In this document: positions 38,669 to 47,791 of the stretch, one piece after another
Position numbering within the stretch: the stretch's first letter is position 1
Layout of the letters: each line of letters starts with the position of its first letter
Assembly: GCA_000149225.2 (NCBI GenBank)
Contig: CM000693.1
Location: forward strand, 806,001 to 870,000
Direction of reading: 5' to 3'
Length of the DNA: 64,000 nt
Source: Lachancea kluyveri NRRL Y-12651
Lineage: Eukaryota > Ascomycota > Saccharomycetes > Saccharomycetales > Saccharomycetaceae
Made by a program: the position numbers and the translations under genes
The notes under the pieces: generated by a model
What the model was told of the DNA's origin: nothing
Databases searched by the model: none
Seen by the model: only the letters and a program-made list of their open reading frames with translations

Positions 38669-38674
38669 CACGTG
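38669..38674. promoter_or_regulatory. CACGTG (Cbf1-type) site upstream of ATP5
   Basis: GTCACGTGAT lies 178 bp before the ATP5 start and matches the full Cbf1/CDEI consensus RTCACRTG. Confidence 0.55.
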
Positions 38675-38851
38675 ATCAGCATCCAATCAACGCCGCGGAT
38701 TTCGTCTAGCTTTTTTTTTTCCTTGACTTCCATCTCTCTTTTTGGGTTTTGAAAATTTTCTGCTCCTTTTTAAAGGAGCCAACTCCTATAACCTAACCTC
38801 GCAACAACACGGTGAGAAAAAAAAATTAATAGAAGACCTTCTACGTCAGCC

Positions 38852-39472
38852 ATGTTCAGCAGAGTCTTTGTCCGTTCTTTAGCTTCCGCTTCCAAGGGTG
38901 TTAAGCCACCTGTCCAATTGTTTGGTTTGGATGGTACTTACGCTACTGCTTTATTCACTGCCGCCTCTAAAAACTCCTCTGTTGAATCAGCCTCCAAGTC
39001 ATTGAACCAATTGTCCCAAACAGTCACTAAAGACGCCAAGCTAGCTAGTATTTTGTCAAACCCAGCCTTGTCTGCTGGCGACAGATCCATTGTCGCGGAA
39101 ACTTTAGCCAAGTCTCAATCCAACATCGACTCCTCCGTCGCCAACTTGTTAAAGGTTTTGGCTGAAAACAACAGATTGGATTTGCTAGGAGCTGTCTCTA
39201 CTCAATTTGGCAAGTTGACTGATGCTTACAACGGTTTGATTCAAGCTACTATCACCACTGCCCAACCATTGGACTCTAAATTGTTCAAAAGAGTAGAAAA
39301 GGCTCTGGCCCAATCTTCTTTGGTTGGTAACGGTAAAACTTTGAAGTTGGAAAATGTTGTCAAGCCAGAAATTCAAGGTGGCTTGGTCGTTGAAATTGCT
39401 GATAGAACTGTTGATTTGAGTATTTCTTCCAAGATCAATAAGTTGAACCAAGTCTTGAACGAAGCTATCTAA
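38852..39472 (+). CDS. ATP5: Mitochondrial ATP synthase subunit 5 (OSCP)
   Basis: The 206-residue protein starts with a mitochondrial presequence ([16 protein letters not shown]) and is followed by the OSCP/delta fold: [20 protein letters not shown] at residues ~18-37 and a C-terminal domain with [26 protein letters not shown] joins the F1 head to the peripheral stalk of ATP synthase on the matrix side. S. cerevisiae Atp5 is about 212 residues. Codon use is strongly biased to preferred codons, as for an abundant protein. It converges on SUR2 with a 578-bp gap. Confidence 0.95.
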   Translation: MFSRVFVRSLASASKGVKPPVQLFGLDGTYATALFTAASKNSSVESASKSLNQLSQTVTKDAKLASILSNPALSAGDRSIVAETLAKSQSNIDSSVANLLKVLAENNRLDLLGAVSTQFGKLTDAYNGLIQATITTAQPLDSKLFKRVEKALAQSSLVGNGKTLKLENVVKPEIQGGLVVEIADRTVDLSISSKINKLNQVLNEAI

Positions 39473-40050
39473 ATGTGATAAACGAGTATCAAGACGATCA
39501 TATAAGAGAACATTTTACATCCATGAAGGTGAGAAAGAAAGGAATCTTGCTTCCTTTTTTTCAGCTATGGGATAACGAATAACACATTTTGAAGGTACTG
39601 TTAAAGTTAACTATCTCCTCTGTACTTTTTATATTCATTAATGACATGAACCAAGTAAAAAAAAAGAAAGAAAAAAAAAGGATAATATGGCTTATTAGAT
39701 AGATATCATTATCTTGGGCGTAGCAGTCCATCCATCGAAGCGTCGGCTTCAAAAAGCTGAGTGGCCTTCGGTTTTGTCTTCCGGTTGACATCCGCGTCGA
39801 CACAGCTGTCTCCCAGTACTCTTGTGCATGCTACATCCAATATTTTAACGGCTATATATGTAGCTATAATACAGATGATGTATAGAGTTTATTTTGCTAA
39901 ATCCCATAAACCCAACGTATGTTTAAATTAATAGTGCATAAGCACCATACTCATAATGTGTAGAGACATAAATGTCTAAAGATGCTGGAAGGGAAGTGGA
40001 AGTGGAAAGAAAGAAATGAAAAGATCGAGAAACAAAAGTGCGTGAAACGT
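39473..40050. other. ATP5-SUR2 convergent intergenic region
   Basis: A 578-bp gap between two stop codons. It holds A/T runs suited to 3'-end formation (39540-39680) and no recognisable gene, RNA or repeat. Confidence 0.6.
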
Positions 40051-41082
40051 CTAGTTTTGCTTTTTATTCCCGATACCCAAATCCTTCATTTTTGCCAACT
40101 TTTCTTGTTCCCTCTTGGCTAAAAATTCCTTATACCTGTCGATGGTGACACGTCTCTGTTGACGTTCGTATTCTTTGAAACCGTCGTATTTGGTACAGAA
40201 AACAGTGTCCCAAATGGTAAAGAAAGGCTGGGCAAAATTGGTTTTGATGCCAAATTGTTGGTGATGGATATCGTGATACACCGCGTTGTTAGGAAACAAC
40301 CATTGGAATGGATCCCAGGGTAAAGCATAACCGCAATGGTCGTCCACAGTCTTCATTGTCGCAAAAGTGTACAAAAAGACCTGCTCAGTGTGGGTTAGAT
40401 GCATCAATATAGCGGCAAGACCGGTACCACAAGTATCCAACAAGAACCCTTCGGTTGGAGAGTTGTACAATGCACCATATGCGTATGGCACGTACAACCG
40501 ATGATGTCTGGAGTGGAAATGCTTGTACAAAGTTTTGTTGGTGTGCATCAACCTGTGCAACCAGTATTGCCATGTGTCGACCAGGAAAAACCCGAAAAAG
40601 ATCTTGGCAAATGAAAAGCCGTAAGAATAAGCAAAGTAGATGGCTTCGTTTGGAATCCACAATGGCACCGAGCGCCTCCAGTGCCACATCTCGTTCATCT
40701 CGAAGCCTGTGGTTGGCTCAGGATCGAAATACAACATCGTTAGACCAGTGACCGATTGGATCAAGTGCTGGAACAACACTTCTTTCAACACTTCTGTTCT
40801 AGAAGCTTTATTCTTGGAGGCAACTTCCTCAGATGGATGGATTCTGTATTTCTCTGCGAGACGCAAAGTGTCTATCGTGTGAAATAGCAATGACATACTC
40901 CAGTAAGCAACCACAGGAGCTACCAAAGCCAAGATGCCATCAGAACAGTACGTGGTTAAAGGTTTCTTGGGCATCAAAACTATAGGTGGCTCGTTAGCGG
41001 AATTCATGAACGAATACGCATTCTTGGTTTCAAAAGCGTTAGCGGCCATTTGATAAAGCTTTTCGCTTGTGTTATATGACAT
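40051..41082 (-). CDS. SUR2: Sphinganine C4-hydroxylase Sur2
   Basis: The 343-residue membrane protein has the three histidine boxes of the fatty-acid hydroxylase family: H176-RLM-H180, H190-SR-H193-H194 and H270-DI-H273-H274. These bind the two iron atoms of the active site. It converts dihydrosphingosine to phytosphingosine in the ER, the step that makes the yeast long-chain base. Several membrane segments lie before and between the boxes. S. cerevisiae Sur2 is about 349 residues. DPL1, which degrades phosphorylated long-chain bases, is also in this window, but the two are not adjacent. Confidence 0.94.
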   Translation of the reverse strand: MSYNTSEKLYQMAANAFETKNAYSFMNSANEPPIVLMPKKPLTTYCSDGILALVAPVVAYWSMSLLFHTIDTLRLAEKYRIHPSEEVASKNKASRTEVLKEVLFQHLIQSVTGLTMLYFDPEPTTGFEMNEMWHWRRSVPLWIPNEAIYFAYSYGFSFAKIFFGFFLVDTWQYWLHRLMHTNKTLYKHFHSRHHRLYVPYAYGALYNSPTEGFLLDTCGTGLAAILMHLTHTEQVFLYTFATMKTVDDHCGYALPWDPFQWLFPNNAVYHDIHHQQFGIKTNFAQPFFTIWDTVFCTKYDGFKEYERQQRRVTIDRYKEFLAKREQEKLAKMKDLGIGNKKQN

Positions 41083-41721
41083 GTTTTATCGTTTATTTCC
41101 GATGTGTTCTCCTAATAATTTGTAATTTGTAATTTGCGAAGAGCAGTTGTTAAAAGATGGGGTTGCCACAGAGTTTCTGTTGGTGAAAAAACGGCCGAGA
41201 ATAATACCTGTAGGAAAAGAAACGATAACCAGGAAAACAGTAAAACAAACAGGTAAATAAATAAACGACGCAGAAGCTGTTTGGTCGATGCTATGAAGGA
41301 TAAGCGTTTGCGTTTCTATGCAGTTAAGATAATCTATGTATCGGTTTGGAGGCGAGTTTTTCGCTTTAAGTACCTGTGATTCATGGAACAGGTGACGGTT
41401 TGTCACTTAAACGACGCTTGGAAGTTATCTCATTTGAACGCTGCAAAACTCAGAATAGCCACAAGGGCCGCTTACGAAGGAGCAACCCCGGGTGGAAACA
41501 CTGATCCTTCGGAAGTTTACCTACATATCCTCTGGCTTTGCGTTCTGATCCTATTATCAATCCCGGCTCACTTTATTAACAAATGCTCGCACGGGAAGGA
41601 TAGATGAATTGAAAAACGAAGAAAAAAAGTGTGAAATTTCTATTTACAAGGGTTGTAATTATCTACAAGCATAGATACTTTCATCGTTTTTCTCGGTTCT
41701 TTGCAGGAACTTCTTCTCTCT
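41083..41721. other. SUR2-MHR1 intergenic region
   Basis: The 639-bp stretch contains the SUR2 promoter and the MHR1 3' flank. Two short open frames (41086-41406 minus, 41383-41607 plus) overlap each other and resemble nothing, so they are not called. Confidence 0.6.
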
Positions 41722-42378
41722 CTAAAGCGAGATATCTTGTGCGGATTGCTCCTGCTGTCTTAACTTGGAAAATTCTTGCTTGGCCTTCATGCCCAACTCC
41801 TTTAGCAGTGCGCTCTCTTCCCTTGCAGTATTGCCTAAACGATCCATCACTGTATGCTTTAATTCGGGTAGTACTGGGGACCAATACTTGTTAACGTCAC
41901 CCATTCTCCAGGGATCCTCCCAATGAACGGTACCGTTGCCAGTGGATTTGGACAATGCTTCCCTCAGGTCTGCAACCGCTTCCTGCGTGTATGTAGGTCT
42001 GTATTGGGCAGAGTACCAAATGTGACCGAACTCGTTTTTCTTTCTCATCTCCTGAGCTTGCTTCTGCAGAGCAACGTCGCGTAAGTACCTCAACCTGCAA
42101 AGGTTGAGGTACACTTTAACGCTTTCTTCGTAGGAAGGCAAATCTACCACAGCCATGCATCTCCAAATATCACGTCTTGTACTGGGCTTCTTATTCTCCC
42201 AGTTGGGCCTGGCAAACACCTTGTTTATTTGTTGCTGCGTAAAAGTAGGCAGTTGGGAATAGACAACTTGACCACTTTCAAGGTTTCTGAAAACGAAGAC
42301 CTGTGGTGCGTATCCTGCTTTCTGTAACCATTTAGCAGTACGAAATCTTGATGCAGCGGTGGAGCAAGGCTTACTCAT
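41722..42378 (-). CDS. MHR1: Mhr1, mitochondrial homologous recombination and ribosomal protein (mL67)
   Basis: The 218-residue protein matches S. cerevisiae Mhr1 (about 226) along its length: [19 protein letters not shown] at ~28-46, [21 protein letters not shown] at ~55-75, [12 protein letters not shown] at ~91-102, [15 protein letters not shown] at ~127-141 and WEDPWRMGD at ~153-161. Mhr1 pairs homologous DNA to start rolling-circle mtDNA replication, and is also a mitoribosomal large-subunit protein. The mRNA can form a 12-bp perfect hairpin at 42085-42112. It diverges from NEL1 across 256 bp that contain a Reb1-like site. Confidence 0.94.
   Translation of the reverse strand: MSKPCSTAASRFRTAKWLQKAGYAPQVFVFRNLESGQVVYSQLPTFTQQQINKVFARPNWENKKPSTRRDIWRCMAVVDLPSYEESVKVYLNLCRLRYLRDVALQKQAQEMRKKNEFGHIWYSAQYRPTYTQEAVADLREALSKSTGNGTVHWEDPWRMGDVNKYWSPVLPELKHTVMDRLGNTAREESALLKELGMKAKQEFSKLRQQEQSAQDISL
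42085..42112. other. Perfect 12-bp hairpin inside MHR1
   Basis: GTACCTCAACCT at 42085-42096 pairs without mismatch with 42101-42112 across a four-base loop. It lies in the codons for the conserved LNLCRLRYL segment of Mhr1. Confidence 0.9.
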
Positions 42379-42531
42379 CTTTAGAAGTATCTTTCTATAC
42401 TGTTTCTGCGCTTTCTTTGACGAAACTCGAGCTCATTTCATGTTTATCTTGGATATAAAATTTTTTTTTTTTTCACATACAGGCTCGTACCGTCTATAAT
42501 GATACCGTACCTCGATTTCCATTACCCGGGG

Positions 42532-42538
42532 TGATGTA
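42532..42538 (+). promoter_or_regulatory. Reb1-like site in the MHR1-NEL1 promoter
   Basis: TTACCCG in the context ATTACCCGGG fits the Reb1 consensus. It lies about 97 bp before NEL1 and 154 bp before MHR1 and could serve both divergent genes. Confidence 0.5.
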
Positions 42539-42634
42539 CGTGCATGATATATTCAAGTCTATAATGCTTCACATGATCAAGGCCTCGGGAAACAACTCTG
42601 TTGCAGCCTGTTTTACTCGACCCAGCACGTCTCG

Positions 42635-44686
42635 ATGGCTTTATTCAATTATGGAGTTCTTCCTTCATCGAGGTTAGAGGCCTTGGGCCAAATTTTGGAT
42701 ACTTCTGGAAATGGACACTTGAGTGCAGTGTACCAACCCTTTGATAACGATACTGCTGTCGTCCAAACCCAAGCGTGCCCCTCGTGCGGTGCATTTATTA
42801 ATGGTAGCTGCAGAACTAGCAATAAACGATGGATTTGTACCTTTTGTAACTCTCATAATGATTTTGACGTTGAGGCTCCTATTCCGATGTCATATTTGGC
42901 TAATATTGGAAAGTCAGACAGTTCTGCGACTAGGCAAAGTATACTTGTTGTTGATTTGAACTGTGGTCCTGAAGAATTGGATGCAATTAAAAATGTGCTG
43001 AAATGCAGCTTTCGTAACGTGGCTTCACGCCTCGGTATTATCACAATACGTTCAGGTGGGGTGGCCGCATTTGAGTGCGCAAATGGATATTCGAGGGAGT
43101 TCAACTGTAACGATTCGACAGTTTCATCCGAGGCTTTGAAATTGAATAAAAAGTACTTTCAAAAAAAACTTGAACTAGGCCATAGTCATTTCTGGCATCC
43201 TGTCACAGAAGCGTTTAAGATAATCGATGGGTTAAAGCCCCAATCAATGGCATGCAAGGGGAAACGTGAAGAAAGAGCCACCGGGCTAGCTCTTTTTCTG
43301 GCTTCGACACTGGAACCTAAACATTGCCATGTTATAGCATTCCTACAAGGAACGTGCACCTGCGGGCCGGGGAAGGTGGTTCCAAGAAACATGAAGTATC
43401 ATATCAGACAACGTCATGAACTAGATGCCGCTAAAGCCAAATACTATCCAAGGGCACGTAAGTTTTATCAAGAGCTGGCAAATCTTACACAAAAGCATCT
43501 GGATTATGACATTTTCTGTGGTTCTCTTGACCAGGTTGGTATTTTAGAGTTTATTCCTCTGGTTTCGCATGTTGCACAATTCGATTCCTTCACCGATAGC
43601 ACTTTCGAGCGTTCTTTCACAAAGTACACCTCATGGTACCAAGAAGAAATGTTCCCTCAAGAAATCGAGATCATTACTTCATCGAACTTGTTAGTAGACG
43701 GTTGTTTTGGGAAAGTAACGAAATTATCTCCAACCAAATCAAACTACAGTGACACGCCAATGGGCGTAGGCGGGACAAATAGATGGGATCTAAGCCGTGC
43801 TTCAATACTAGATAAACGCTCCTGCTCGCTTGTGTTTTCTTTCCATGTAGACACTGCTCCAAGGAAGATAGAATCGATAGGCAAGATTCCGGATGCTATG
43901 GCGGTACAGTTCGTGTTCAAGTTTAAACAAAATGACCTCCGATTTGTCAAGGTTGATACTGTGGTGTTATCAACCATGAACAATGAAAGTCTTTCTGCAA
44001 AGAATCCAATTCTTGAGTCATTCGATGCACGCGTAACCATCGTAAGTCTGATGAAGCAAATCGCCTTTGACTGTATTGTTCGAGGAAAGTGGCACACCTC
44101 ACAGATAGACGCCTGGAGACAAAAACTGGACAAACTGGTTGTGAATCATTGTAGGATGGATGAAATGTTACCTTCATCCATGGCCATTCTGGAATATGTA
44201 TACCACTTGAAAAGGTCTACTCTGTTACGCAACGCAAATTCCTCTCCTGATGAAAGTGTCCTATTTCAGCATCAAATTCTAAATTGTGGGCTGTTAGAGT
44301 GCCAACGTATGTGCAAGCCAGAGGTGCTGATCTTTGACTCTGGTAACGCGCACGTGGAAGGCAACTTATCGCAGGATCTATTACATATTCCCAGTACAAT
44401 GTGTATCGATGGCGGAAACTTCATTGTTGTTAGGTATACACAAAGTGGATCGCAAGACACCACGTACGCTTATAATTATGCTTTGCAGCTGATCCGAACA
44501 CGCTGGCCTCATCCCGTGTTCAGATATACTGAGGCTGGAGGAAGTCAGGATAGGTTTTTGACAAGTAAACTGATCCCTAACAGGGACGTCAACTCTATAA
44601 ACATTTTGCATACAGACGACGCATCATTGGATGATTACAAGAGCGCGATATGGAAAATATCAGGCTGTAGTCGATTCGTAGAATAG
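42635..44686 (+). CDS. NEL1: Sec23-like Sar1 GTPase-activating protein Nel1
   Basis: The 683-residue protein has a Sec23/Sec24 architecture: an N-terminal zinc finger (C48, C51, C68, C71), a von Willebrand-like trunk with LVVDLNCGPEELDAI at ~105-120, a beta-sandwich, a helical region and a C-terminal gelsolin-like domain (about 560-683). S. cerevisiae Nel1 (YHR035W, about 629) is a divergent Sec23 paralogue that stimulates Sar1 GTP hydrolysis but is not part of normal COPII coats. Position next to the HDA2-DPL1-BRL1-PUT2 block supports NEL1 rather than SEC23. Sec23 itself is longer and far more conserved. Confidence 0.87.
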   Translation: MALFNYGVLPSSRLEALGQILDTSGNGHLSAVYQPFDNDTAVVQTQACPSCGAFINGSCRTSNKRWICTFCNSHNDFDVEAPIPMSYLANIGKSDSSATRQSILVVDLNCGPEELDAIKNVLKCSFRNVASRLGIITIRSGGVAAFECANGYSREFNCNDSTVSSEALKLNKKYFQKKLELGHSHFWHPVTEAFKIIDGLKPQSMACKGKREERATGLALFLASTLEPKHCHVIAFLQGTCTCGPGKVVPRNMKYHIRQRHELDAAKAKYYPRARKFYQELANLTQKHLDYDIFCGSLDQVGILEFIPLVSHVAQFDSFTDSTFERSFTKYTSWYQEEMFPQEIEIITSSNLLVDGCFGKVTKLSPTKSNYSDTPMGVGGTNRWDLSRASILDKRSCSLVFSFHVDTAPRKIESIGKIPDAMAVQFVFKFKQNDLRFVKVDTVVLSTMNNESLSAKNPILESFDARVTIVSLMKQIAFDCIVRGKWHTSQIDAWRQKLDKLVVNHCRMDEMLPSSMAILEYVYHLKRSTLLRNANSSPDESVLFQHQILNCGLLECQRMCKPEVLIFDSGNAHVEGNLSQDLLHIPSTMCIDGGNFIVVRYTQSGSQDTTYAYNYALQLIRTRWPHPVFRYTEAGGSQDRFLTSKLIPNRDVNSINILHTDDASLDDYKSAIWKISGCSRFVE

Positions 44687-45275
44687 AAACACGACATGAA
44701 GAACGTATTTGTATCACAAATCATAGGTATTGGTAAGTCAGACTCTTCTAAGCACGCAAAGAAAAAAAAAAAAAAAAACAACAACGAAAAATAGAGCCAG
44801 GATTTTTAAATATGCTCTTATTGATATGGATTATGTAGTCATAAGGTACTAAAATATTTTGTTTCCGTATCTTGTGTGTATTTCACATCATATCTAAGCA
44901 GCCAGCCGGTCGACTGGCACCTAGGTTACAAACCAAAAAGAAGTCATATTATGGAAAATAATCTAAAACATGAAAATGCTCAAACCCCCTCCCCCAAAGG
45001 TTCTCCAGGCCTGTAGGAATTCCTGAGACTAGGAATATCACAAGAACTATTAGCTATGTTGTGATATTCTACTCGTATAAAAATATTTCTGTCCGCTGTC
45101 AGATAGGGCGTTTTAAGTTTTTTTCTCGACAGGTTAAAGCGGGTCATACCAACTCAGGTCTCACACATTAGCACTGCTTGCATTTTCGTCTTATCTAGAA
45201 TTTGACTTGACAGTTCCACCGCTCTTTTCTTATTATTCTACTCTTCGTTCTTGGTTTAAAAGAGAAATAACAATT
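44687..45275. other. NEL1-HDA2 intergenic region
   Basis: The 589-bp gap has a pure A run at 44762-44778 and the HDA2 promoter. No gene or strong motif is seen. Confidence 0.6.
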
Positions 45276-47252
45276 ATGACTTCTTTTCTCAATAGAAAAC
45301 AAGTTTTTTACTTGCCGGTAGGTTTAACCGCTCTACAGAAAGATTTGATGGAGATCCTAATTTCATTGCATTCGAAATCGTTTCTGGAACAATATTCCCC
45401 AGACTCAGTTGATGAACTAGCAAAATGTCCCGGTGAAGAGTTCAAATGCTCGACAGAAAGATTGCATCTACCACCCTTGTCTCCGCTTCAACTCGCCTAT
45501 ATGTTATCATCAAACATCAAAGCCATTGCCAACCACCCATGTCTACTGGTAGAGCACTATATGCCTCGTAAACTTTTACTGATGCAGTCTGGTGAAGACT
45601 TAATTGGCGCCAGTGATAAATTCCAAAAATTGGATGATCTGTTGAACTGTATTATTCATCGAGACCGCTCGGTATTTCCTCAAGAGTTGAAAATAGCTTT
45701 AATTGCGCATAGCGTTAAAGAATTGGATTTGATTGAGGGTTATCTGTTGGGTAAGCACATCAGGTTAAAGAGGTTATCTGGTACGAGTTTGTTTGATGAA
45801 AAGCACTCATACCGAGACGTTTCTCCAGAGAGTTCTTCAAAGGATGCCACCCCATCAGGCAATTCGGCGGATTGTACCGAAAGGGTGTCAAAATCGAACG
45901 GTGGGCCAGGGTATGCTAAAGATGACTATGATTACTCAAGTAACGAGCGCCGCCATCGTCATGAACCTGATGTTGGCTTTTCAGATAACCGAGACTGGTT
46001 ATTCTTGGCAACCACTACACATTTGACGCATGCGTCCACCCTTTTTAACGATTACGATATCGGCATGATCATAAGTTTTGACCCCATGCTTTATGAGGGC
46101 TCTGCCTCGGTAGAAAATATAAGAGGACGTGGAAAGCCTGTTCCAATAGTAAAACTGTTGGTTAAGGATTCACCAGACCATTACCTTTTATCCCATGGTC
46201 AAATAAACGATGACGATGTTGAATACCTAACCAGTTCAATAGCTCATTTCGTCAGGCATAGGTGTAACATCAAAACAGAAAACTACCACCAACAACTACA
46301 TAGCTTTACCATTGGGCTGCTCTCCGGTGAGGCAACGCCGGCAAGCTTGCCGAAACTAGAACATACCAGGGAAGATGGAAGACCCATTGTCAAGTTTTTA
46401 AACGAATCTTACTTAAAACCACTGTCGCATACAACTTTCAAACTTTCGCCGGTATTGCACCAGCTTGACATAAAATCGTATCAAACTTTCTTGATGCAAA
46501 TGATTGTATCTAGACTGAAAGTTTGTGAAGAAGAGTACAAAAAGGGGCAGAAAACAATTTTATCAAAGAGGTTGAGAGAGACTATGAGACAAAATGATTT
46601 TGACGAAATCAAAGCTGAATCAGGTAGGGTATTTAAAAAGTTCAAGGATAACGAGGCAAATGTCAATGACTCTGAGAAGAGAGTGGAAAGAGCAAAGGAT
46701 GAATACGAAAAACTGCGGGAATATAACCAGTTTTTGCAAGACAGGAAACAGAAGCTAGTAATATCGCTGTCGAACCAGGACAGTAAGGAAGAACTAGAGA
46801 TTAGCAGGAAGAATTTATTGAATTTGAGAAAAGAGTTGGATAGTCTCTTAGAAAGCAACGCATCCAAAAGCAAAGTCAACGACTTACTTCGTTCCCAGTA
46901 TCAAATAAAATCCTCAGAAGCTGCAGAACAGGCGCTATCAATCAAAACCCTAAAAGAAGCGAAAGAAGCCCTGATAAAAGAGTTGGATGGGCCTGCTACC
47001 AAGCTACGTTCTACTTCTGCCTTAAAAGAAGACAACCGGCTCCAAAAGCGTTTGGCTCGTGCCGTTCGACAGCGGGAATTTTTGCAAGGCTACGTTGATA
47101 AAATGCAACAGCAGTACTCATTGAATGGAAATTCTCTTTCAACAACTTCCTCCTCCAAAAATGGCCCGCATTCCTCTGATTCTGGTAGAGGCGGTTTGTC
47201 TGCTAGCTCCAGGGCTAGAGCGACTAGAGCATCTTCCCCGACTTATGTATAG
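45276..47252 (+). CDS. HDA2: Hda1 histone deacetylase complex subunit Hda2
   Basis: The first ATG is at 45276, giving 658 residues (S. cerevisiae Hda2 about 674). The N-terminal two-thirds (VFYLPVGLTALQKDLMEILISLH at ~8-30, then LSPLQLAYMLSSNIKAIANHPCLL at ~69-92) is the Hda2/Hda3 DNA-binding domain, which resembles a helicase fold without the active site. The C-terminal third (~400-620) is a long coiled coil. Hda2 and Hda3 hold Hda1, which deacetylates histones H3 and H2B and represses transcription through Tup1. A disordered insert lies at ~195-245. The tail is Ser/Gly-rich. Confidence 0.92.
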   Translation: MTSFLNRKQVFYLPVGLTALQKDLMEILISLHSKSFLEQYSPDSVDELAKCPGEEFKCSTERLHLPPLSPLQLAYMLSSNIKAIANHPCLLVEHYMPRKLLLMQSGEDLIGASDKFQKLDDLLNCIIHRDRSVFPQELKIALIAHSVKELDLIEGYLLGKHIRLKRLSGTSLFDEKHSYRDVSPESSSKDATPSGNSADCTERVSKSNGGPGYAKDDYDYSSNERRHRHEPDVGFSDNRDWLFLATTTHLTHASTLFNDYDIGMIISFDPMLYEGSASVENIRGRGKPVPIVKLLVKDSPDHYLLSHGQINDDDVEYLTSSIAHFVRHRCNIKTENYHQQLHSFTIGLLSGEATPASLPKLEHTREDGRPIVKFLNESYLKPLSHTTFKLSPVLHQLDIKSYQTFLMQMIVSRLKVCEEEYKKGQKTILSKRLRETMRQNDFDEIKAESGRVFKKFKDNEANVNDSEKRVERAKDEYEKLREYNQFLQDRKQKLVISLSNQDSKEELEISRKNLLNLRKELDSLLESNASKSKVNDLLRSQYQIKSSEAAEQALSIKTLKEAKEALIKELDGPATKLRSTSALKEDNRLQKRLARAVRQREFLQGYVDKMQQQYSLNGNSLSTTSSSKNGPHSSDSGRGGLSASSRARATRASSPTYV

Positions 47253-47791
47253 GCGTAGCAACACTGTAGTTTAATTTCTGTGAATTTCCTTACCAGTTTT
47301 TGATCTTTACACGGAATGGCAAGACTTGTAAAGTGTATGCCTTACAGTCGAAAACAATACTTCGAAGAATAAGAAATCTCTGATACCGGATACAGGCCAG
47401 TTTTACATCTTGATAGATAGCACCGTCTAGTAGATACGTGGCAACGTACCAAACTGTAACATCCTAAAGTACAGGGAAACGCAGTTGTTGTTTAGTGTTT
47501 TACTAAAAATTTACATGATGAGTTGTTTTTTTCTGCACAGAGGCCTTTATAGAACACAAGATTAAACATTTCATGTTAACGTCCAAAAGTGGCAGAAGTT
47601 ATAAACTTCTTTTTTTCTTTGTTTTTTTCAAATTTACTACTATCATGGTCGTTTTCTTCTAAATACCAACACTCTAACATCAAGTGCGAACTTTTCTTTT
47701 TTTGATTGAATTCCTCTCCGAATGGAAAAAAGGGCACAACTTCACCCGCATACGTTTCAATAAGAAACACCTGTAAGCCCCTGATAAAAAC
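47253..47791. other. HDA2-DPL1 intergenic region
   Basis: A 539-bp gap with the HDA2 3' flank and the DPL1 promoter. A T-rich run near 47607-47633 is present; nothing else distinct is seen. Confidence 0.6.

Larger units (their letters stand above)
37783..38851. other. Long BFR2-ATP5 divergent promoter region
   Basis: At 1069 bp this is unusually long for a divergent promoter. From left to right it holds PAC/RRPE sites for BFR2, a CACGTG at 37939-37944, a Rap1-like site at 38130-38142, a Reb1-like site at 38435-38441, a CACGTG at 38669-38674 and an 18-bp palindrome (38762-38779). The spread of motifs suggests a third transcript in the middle, but no convincing gene is seen. A 39-codon ATG frame at about 38374-38493 is not called. 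Confidence 0.6.
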
